Shown here piece by piece: positions 34,178-38,651 of a stretch of 38,651 nt of DNA. The stretch's first letter is position 1; the number at the start of each line of letters is the position of its first letter. The notes beneath the pieces were generated by a model that was given only the letters and a program-made list of their open reading frames with translations, was not told the DNA's origin and searched no databases. The stretch is taken from positions 1 to 38,651 of the forward strand of contig CAJUBL010000023.1 in the NCBI GenBank assembly GCA_910584665.1, written 5' to 3'. A program made the translations under genes and the position numbers. This stretch comes from an uncultured Muribaculaceae bacterium (GTDB lineage: Bacteria > Bacteroidota > Bacteroidia > Bacteroidales > Muribaculaceae).

Positions 34178-34255
34178 GAAGAGGGGACGGCAAACTTTAT
34201 CAGTACCGAGAGTGTTAGAGTAGTATCAACTGTTTGTTTCATGAGAGCGATAACT

Positions 34256-35584
34256 ATGAAGAGATATGCGCTGGCTGTAGTGGCTGTGTGTGCCGTAGTA
34301 CTTGACGGTGCGGCGCAGAGTGTCGACAGGTCGATGAGAACCATGACTCCCGAGGAGATCTCGCAGGCCGAGATGAAGCAGGGCCACAAGGTGGTCTTTG
34401 TGGGTGATGGCGAGCAGGCGTCTCAGGACTCGGTGATGCGTATGATCAACATGTTTTACCTCGACCAGTTCCATCACTTCAAGGATCCGCAGGCCCCATA
34501 TTTCCTGTTGATGAGCAAGGATGCCAATCTGTCGATGGGAGTCGGCGGCGCCGTCAGGATGAGAGGATGGGCCGATTTTGACGGGTCTGTCCCGGTCAAT
34601 GGCTTTTGTCCTTACCTCATTCCGGTGCCGTCCGATCCGGCGCAGAGACGCCGCATAGGAGGAACGCCGGCAGGCACTTCTCTGTTTTTCAGGGTTATAG
34701 GGTTTAATACGGTGGTCAGGAACTTTAATGCCTATATACAGTGTGACTTCTCTGGCCCCGACAATGTCGGCTTCAGGCTCAAGAAAGCATATGTGACTAT
34801 GCATGACTGGACCGTCGGCTATGCAACCACGACATTTTCTGATCCTTCGGCCGAGACTCCTACGATAGACGGTGCCGGACCTAACGGCAAGGCGTCGCGT
34901 ACGTCGATGCTTGTCCGGTGGATGCATTCGTTCTCTCCACGGTGGTCGATGGCGGCATCGGTCGAGATGCCGTCGAGTCAGGTCGATGCCGATGGCGTGG
35001 AGACAAAGCGGCTGTCAGACTGGATGCCCGACTATGTGGTGTTCGGACAGTATGGCTGGAGTCACGACCAGCATGTGAGGCTGAGCGGTATGCTCAGGGT
35101 ATTGCCCTACCGGGACCTTGTGGCCGGCGTGAACCGTAACGTGGTGGGCTGGGGCGTTCAGGCGAGTGCTGTGGTGAGACCTGTCAACAGGATGGCACTG
35201 TACGGGATCCTGAACACCGGCCAGGGGTACTGCAGCTATATGGGTGATCTGTCTATAGGTAACTACGACCTGGTGTCGACGGGCGACGATCCGGGCCGCA
35301 TGCATGCTCCTATGGCCCTTGGAGCATCGGTGGGTATGAAGTATAATTTCAGGTATAATCTGTATAGCTGTGTCGCATACGGGCAGGCGAGGTATTACAA
35401 CAGCCACAGCCAGCTGATACCGGCCGATTACAAGCGAGGCCGGTATCTGGCGGCTAATCTTTTCTGGGAGATGACGCCCCGGTTGCAGGTCGGGGTAGAG
35501 TATCTGTGGGGGCAGCGCACCGACTTTGACGGCGGACACAATCATGCCAACCGCGTCGATGCGCTGTTTCAGTTCGCTTTCTGA
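34256..35584 (+). CDS. DcaP-like outer-membrane porin
   Basis: 442 residues from the ATG at 34256, chosen because it gives a clean signal peptide (MKRYALAVVAVCAVVLDGAAQ). An ATG at 34241 is possible; one at 34154 lies inside repeat R6 and is unlikely. After a short N-terminal helical part, the protein is an alternating-strand barrel with NFNAYIQCDF, FRLKKAYVTMHDWTVGYATTTFSDPSAETPTIDGAGPNG, a hallmark of the DcaP family, and a C-terminal Phe (LFQFAF) as barrel proteins need. DcaP proteins are trimeric diffusion channels, often for dicarboxylates or small peptides. The 3' end faces the esterase gene, 14 nt away. Confidence 0.78.
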   Translation: MKRYALAVVAVCAVVLDGAAQSVDRSMRTMTPEEISQAEMKQGHKVVFVGDGEQASQDSVMRMINMFYLDQFHHFKDPQAPYFLLMSKDANLSMGVGGAVRMRGWADFDGSVPVNGFCPYLIPVPSDPAQRRRIGGTPAGTSLFFRVIGFNTVVRNFNAYIQCDFSGPDNVGFRLKKAYVTMHDWTVGYATTTFSDPSAETPTIDGAGPNGKASRTSMLVRWMHSFSPRWSMAASVEMPSSQVDADGVETKRLSDWMPDYVVFGQYGWSHDQHVRLSGMLRVLPYRDLVAGVNRNVVGWGVQASAVVRPVNRMALYGILNTGQGYCSYMGDLSIGNYDLVSTGDDPGRMHAPMALGASVGMKYNFRYNLYSCVAYGQARYYNSHSQLIPADYKRGRYLAANLFWEMTPRLQVGVEYLWGQRTDFDGGHNHANRVDALFQFAF

Positions 35585-35598
35585 GGATATACGTAGGG

Positions 35599-36708
35599 TT
35601 ATTTTACCGCGGCATCGGTCAGAGGCCAGTCCATCATGGTCGATATGTAGGGTATGAGGAGCATGGCCATCTTGCGTTGTCCGTTGTAGTTGGGATGCCA
35701 TACGGCTCCGCGGTCGGTAGTGGCGTTGATGTAGTCCTGCGGCATGCGTATTATGCGGATATCGTGTCCGGGATGACGGGCTGCGGCTTCGTCATAATAG
35801 CTCTCCACAGGTGCGGATATAGCATAAGGTATGACACACAGAATCTTGATGTCTGAGCCGTAACGGTCAATGATGGTGCCGAGGATCTCGCTGTAGGCGC
35901 CGACAAACTCTGAACGGTAAGGATGGGGTTCGGTCGAGAAATCGTTGGCTCCGAGGTTGATGATCACCAGGTCGGGACGATAGGCCGTGAATCCCCAGTG
36001 GTGAAGAGTGTCCTCGTCAAGGGTCTGTCTGTATTTGCGGCGCATGGATCCCTCTTTTGATATGCGTAGCGGGTCGCCATAGTTGCGTACGGCACCGCGG
36101 CCCGAGTGGGCTATGATGGCATAGTCGGCGTCGAAGTATCGTGGTATGATGGTGGAATAGGCCAGATTGCAGTTTTCGTTCTCGGGAGTGAAAGGTTCTG
36201 AACGGTCAAGGCCTTCGGTGCCGAATCCGGCCGAGAGCGAGTTGCCTATTATCTCGATGAAGCGTGATCGCGGCTGTGTTGCAGTCAGCGAACCTCCCCG
36301 TGGCAGGATGAATTCGTGGAATGTGGTCATTCCGGTTTCACCCTCGGTGCGTTTTCTGATGGAGATATCGTGTATGCCCCTTGGAAGATCTCTGACTACC
36401 GTGACTACGGTATCTTTGCCGGCGGCTTTGAATTTGCCGGCGGGCTTACCGTCGACAGTGACGTCGAAGTAGCTTTTGCGTGAGTCGCTGAGTCTCAGCC
36501 TGAGCTCACGGCCGTCAAGGCGGGTTTCTGCATAAGTCCCGCTCCAGTCAAAGCGTACGCTTCCGTCTTCGGGCTGTGTCAGGGTGCGTCCTACGATGCG
36601 GACGGCCGAAGTGTCGTTGGCGGGATAAGTCTTGGTCTTCGGTGCGGCGGCCTGCAGGCTTAAGCCGGTACTTAAAAGCAACAGTGTGAAAAATGCTATG
36701 GTTCTCAT
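35599..36708 (-). CDS. Secreted SGNH esterase, CE2-like two-domain architecture
   Basis: A 369-residue protein with a signal peptide (cut near LQA-AA). Residues about 35-145 form a jelly-roll N-terminal domain (VRFDWSGTYAETRLDG). The SGNH domain follows, with nucleophile block GNSLSAGFG (Ser157), oxyanion GAND (253-256) and a catalytic HPNYNGQRKMA (His338). This domain order is that of carbohydrate esterase family 2, which removes acetyl groups from xylan, mannan or other glycans and uses a Ser-His dyad. The usual Asp before the serine (GDS) is Asn here. Substrate unknown. Confidence 0.82.
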   Translation of the reverse strand: MRTIAFFTLLLLSTGLSLQAAAPKTKTYPANDTSAVRIVGRTLTQPEDGSVRFDWSGTYAETRLDGRELRLRLSDSRKSYFDVTVDGKPAGKFKAAGKDTVVTVVRDLPRGIHDISIRKRTEGETGMTTFHEFILPRGGSLTATQPRSRFIEIIGNSLSAGFGTEGLDRSEPFTPENENCNLAYSTIIPRYFDADYAIIAHSGRGAVRNYGDPLRISKEGSMRRKYRQTLDEDTLHHWGFTAYRPDLVIINLGANDFSTEPHPYRSEFVGAYSEILGTIIDRYGSDIKILCVIPYAISAPVESYYDEAAARHPGHDIRIIRMPQDYINATTDRGAVWHPNYNGQRKMAMLLIPYISTMMDWPLTDAAVK

Positions 36709-36740
36709 GTTGTTGTATGATATAATTATTAAATGTATCG

Positions 36741-36748
36741 CAAAGGTA
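36741..36748 (-). promoter_or_regulatory. -7 box for the SGNH esterase gene
   Basis: Minus strand TACCTTTG, 32 nt before the ATG; no good -33 element seen. Confidence 0.45.
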
Positions 36749-36755
36749 ATAAATT

Positions 36756-36992
36756 TATCCGTATCTTTGACTACGTCCAGGATACTTTCGCTCGGAAAAG
36801 TTCAGGCAGGCTTGCCCTTTTCTCTCGACTTATCCGTATCTTTGGCTTCGCCCAAGATACTCACGCTCAATAAAACCCAAACAAGTTTGGTTTTATATTC
36901 GACTTATTCGTATCTTTGACTTCGTCTCAGATACTCACGCTCGGCAAATTCAAAATAAATTTTGATTTGCTCTCGGCTTATCCGTATCTTTG
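36756..36992 (+). repeat. Tandem array of four promoter-bearing units (74-75 bp period)
   Basis: Each unit carries TTATCCG followed by TATCTTTG, at 36762, 36837, 36911 and 36985. After the box come a TTCG turn, GATACT, CACGCTC, then a palindrome and TCTCG. GTATCT and AGATAC can pair within a unit. The downstream palindromes differ between units 2 and 3 yet stay self-complementary; unit 1 is only partly so. The last unit lacks its tail and leads into the antiporter ATG. Confidence 0.85.
36961..36992 (+). promoter_or_regulatory. Promoter of the K+/H+ antiporter gene
   Basis: TTTG at 36961-36964, 20 nt, TATCTTTG at 36985-36992, then 7 nt to the ATG. It is the fourth unit of the tandem array. 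Confidence 0.7.
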
Positions 36993-36999
36993 TACAATC

Positions 37000-38493
37000 A
37001 TGGATATTATTACTTCGGAGAATATACTGGCTGTAGGGTCAGTGCTGTTGATTGCGGGAGTTATGGCCGGCAAGATGAGCTATAGGGTCGGTCTGCCGCT
37101 GCTGCTCGTGTTCCTGCTGGTGGGAATGGGTTTCGGAAGTGACGGCCTGGGTATTCATTTCAATGATATGGGAACGGCCCAGTTTGTCGGTATGGTCGCG
37201 CTCTGTGTGATTCTGTTCTCGGGTGGTCTGTCGACGCGTTACAGGGCGATCAGGCCTGTGATAATGCCCGGGCTGGTGCTGTCGACGGTCGGAGTGTGTC
37301 TTACGGCTCTGTTCACGGGGCTGTTCATTTGGTGGCTGTCAGGGATGGCCTGGACAAATATCCACTTCGCTCTGTTGCCGTCTCTGTTGCTGGCCGCCAC
37401 GATGTCGTCGACCGACTCGGCTTCTGTATTCGGAATCTTAGGAGGCAGACGCGTCGGTCTGAAATATAATCTGCGGCCTATGCTTGAGCTGGAGAGCGGT
37501 TCGAACGATCCTATGGCCTATATGCTTACGATCGTGCTTATAACTGCTCTGACGCCCGGAGGCGAGGTGAGCGCGGGCGGTATACTGTTACAGCTGTTAC
37601 TGCAGTTCGGTGTCGGAGCCGCCATGGGTTTCGTTATGGGGTATGGCACGCGATGGCTGGCGCGTGCTTATATGAAAATGTGTCGCAGGCAGGGTGGCGA
37701 GGATGTCTCGCAGTCGACAGCGATGCTTACAATACTCATTCTGGGATCGGTTTTCCTGACTTTCTCGCTTACGACCGATCTGCAGGGCAATGGTTACCTT
37801 GCGGTATATGTACTTGGTATATATCTCGGTAATGCCGGACTTCCCAACAGGCGTGGCATTGTGAAATTTGTGGATGGGTTTACGTGGCTGTCTCAGATTG
37901 TTGTCTTTCTGATGCTTGGACTGCTGGTCAATCCGGCCGAGATGATCGATGTGGCGCCGGTGTCGCTTCTTATAGGCCTGTTTATGATCATAGCCGGCAG
38001 GCCGCTGAGTGTCATGCTGTCGTTGCTGCCTTTCAGGAGGATGGATGGCCGGAGCAAACTCTTTGTGTCATGGGTGGGTCTCAGAGGGGCAGTCCCGATC
38101 ATCTTCGCGACCTATCCGGTGGTGGCCGGAGTGGAAGGCGCCGGGCAGATTTTCAATATTGTGTTTTTTGTGACTCTGCTGTCGCTTCTGGTTCAGGGAC
38201 CTACGGTCATATATAGCGCGCGGAAGCTGGGGCTTACCGAAGAGGAGGAGTCTGACGGGGTCGATGACTTCGGCGTGGACCTTGCCGACAATCTGCCTAC
38301 AAGTCTTCACACGGTGACTCTGACTGCCGGGATGCTGGCCGGAGGCAATACATTGAAAGATATCAGGCTTCCGGAGGGAACACTGGTTATGATGGTGAGA
38401 CGTGGTGACAGCTATATTGTGCCGGACGGTCAGCGTAAGCTTCATCCCGGAGACCGTCTGTTGCTTATCAGGGAATCTGTTGGAAACCAGTGA
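37000..38493 (+). CDS. Potassium/proton antiporter (CPA1/NhaP2-CvrA type) with RCK_C domain
   Basis: 497 residues from the ATG at 37000; the longer frame from 36916 runs back through the promoter array. About 12 transmembrane helices include the exchanger motifs LLVFLLVGMGFGSDG, FSGGLSTRY, LLAATMSSTDSASVFGIL and LELESGSNDPMAYML, where the ND pair is the ion-binding site. The C-terminal part (about 415-495) is a TrkA-C/RCK_C-like domain (IRLPEGTLVMMVRRGDSYIVPDG..LHPGDRLLLI) that usually senses ligand or ion state. It exports K+ (or Na+) in exchange for protons, supporting pH and ion balance. Confidence 0.9.
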   Translation: MDIITSENILAVGSVLLIAGVMAGKMSYRVGLPLLLVFLLVGMGFGSDGLGIHFNDMGTAQFVGMVALCVILFSGGLSTRYRAIRPVIMPGLVLSTVGVCLTALFTGLFIWWLSGMAWTNIHFALLPSLLLAATMSSTDSASVFGILGGRRVGLKYNLRPMLELESGSNDPMAYMLTIVLITALTPGGEVSAGGILLQLLLQFGVGAAMGFVMGYGTRWLARAYMKMCRRQGGEDVSQSTAMLTILILGSVFLTFSLTTDLQGNGYLAVYVLGIYLGNAGLPNRRGIVKFVDGFTWLSQIVVFLMLGLLVNPAEMIDVAPVSLLIGLFMIIAGRPLSVMLSLLPFRRMDGRSKLFVSWVGLRGAVPIIFATYPVVAGVEGAGQIFNIVFFVTLLSLLVQGPTVIYSARKLGLTEEEESDGVDDFGVDLADNLPTSLHTVTLTAGMLAGGNTLKDIRLPEGTLVMMVRRGDSYIVPDGQRKLHPGDRLLLIRESVGNQ

Positions 38494-38551
38494 CCGGAAT
38501 TATGCATATTTTCAGTTTGAAAATAATTTTTTGAAAAAAGCGGTGAAAAAG

Positions 38552-38582
38552 TTTGGAGATAAAAAAAAAGTGCGTACCTTTG
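38552..38582 (+). promoter_or_regulatory. Promoter of the tRNA-Val gene
   Basis: TTTG at 38552-38555, exactly 19 nt, TACCTTTG at 38575-38582, 19 nt before the tRNA. The cleanest consensus promoter in the window. Confidence 0.75.
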
Positions 38583-38601
38583 CAACGCTTTAGGCGAGAA
38601 A

Positions 38602-38651
38602 GGGCGCTTAGCTCAGCTGGTTCAGAGCGTCTGCCTTACAAGCAGAGGGTC
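38602..38651 (+). tRNA. tRNA-Val (anticodon TAC), 3' truncated by the window edge
   Basis: The acceptor 5' strand GGGCGCT is followed by a D-arm with GCTCAGCTGGTTCAGAGC and an anticodon stem-loop CTGCCTTACAAGCAG carrying TAC (reads GTA). The variable loop begins at AGGGTC, where the window stops. The acceptor 3' half and T-arm are outside. Confidence 0.9.

Noticed and set aside
34154..34255. Longer start for the DcaP-like porin
   Set aside because: The extra codons lie partly in repeat R6 and would sit ahead of a clean signal peptide starting at 34256.
36632..36999. Frames reading through the promoter array into the antiporter
   Set aside because: The 74/75-bp period breaks the frame between units, and the antiporter has a good ATG at 37000 after a consensus promoter.

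Overview
The window looks like a chromosomal segment of a gut-type Bacteroidales bacterium, and gene content and style suggest Muribaculaceae or a close relative (inference). The signs are a SusC/SusD outer-membrane pair, Bacteroidetes-type promoters (TTTG, 19-21 nt, TAnnTTTG), near absence of Shine-Dalgarno sequences, C-terminal tails resembling type IX secretion sorting signals, and the conserved order sigma-54 activator, lptE, TPR-like protein, secG. Most of it is ordinary chromosome with accessory islands.

Layout. 1-3360: the 3' end of an Rhs/YD polymorphic-toxin locus. It holds a C-terminal toxin tip with an HEIAH metallopeptidase motif (M91-like), three related exported putative immunity proteins, and two orphan Rhs-core fragments. 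3371-4369: a secreted protein. 4715-8683: acyltransferase, sigma-54 activator, lptE, TPR-like protein and secG (envelope biogenesis). 8911-11048: DUF3298 lipoprotein, convergent and overlapping flippase-like membrane protein, tRNA-Gln. 11225-18383 (minus): a glycan/nutrient uptake locus of SusC, SusD and two surface lipoproteins, with no enzyme or regulator alongside. 18642-23084 (minus): glycosyltransferase, tyrS, a GxxExxY/PDDEXK-like gene and an aminotransferase. 23178-25732: mtaB and an LpxL-type acyltransferase. 25810-27119: a two-gene toxin-antitoxin operon (MqsR-like toxin, Panacea/SocA-type antitoxin). 27214-30348: a 1044-residue secreted GLUG-repeat protein with a 605-bp exact internal duplication. 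30826-33731 (minus): MATE transporter coupled to an ADP-ribosylglycohydrolase lipoprotein. 34256-36708: DcaP-like porin and a CE2-like SGNH esterase, convergent. 37000-38493: K+/H+ antiporter. 38602-end: partial tRNA-Val.

The most unusual signal is between genes. At least six intergenic regions carry copies of one nested inverted-repeat family built from short modules (CGCAGATTW, CGCAAATTW, CCATCCGGA). The two arms of a copy match each other better than they match other copies. Two cores carry a hairpin whose stem changes in a compensatory way. One copy has the GxxExxY/PDDEXK-like gene where the core would be, suggesting a mobile or self-converting element family whose coding member is this gene (inference). 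A second unusual structure is a tandem array of four 74-75 bp promoter-bearing units ahead of the antiporter; a related promoter sequence drives the ADP-ribosylglycohydrolase operon.
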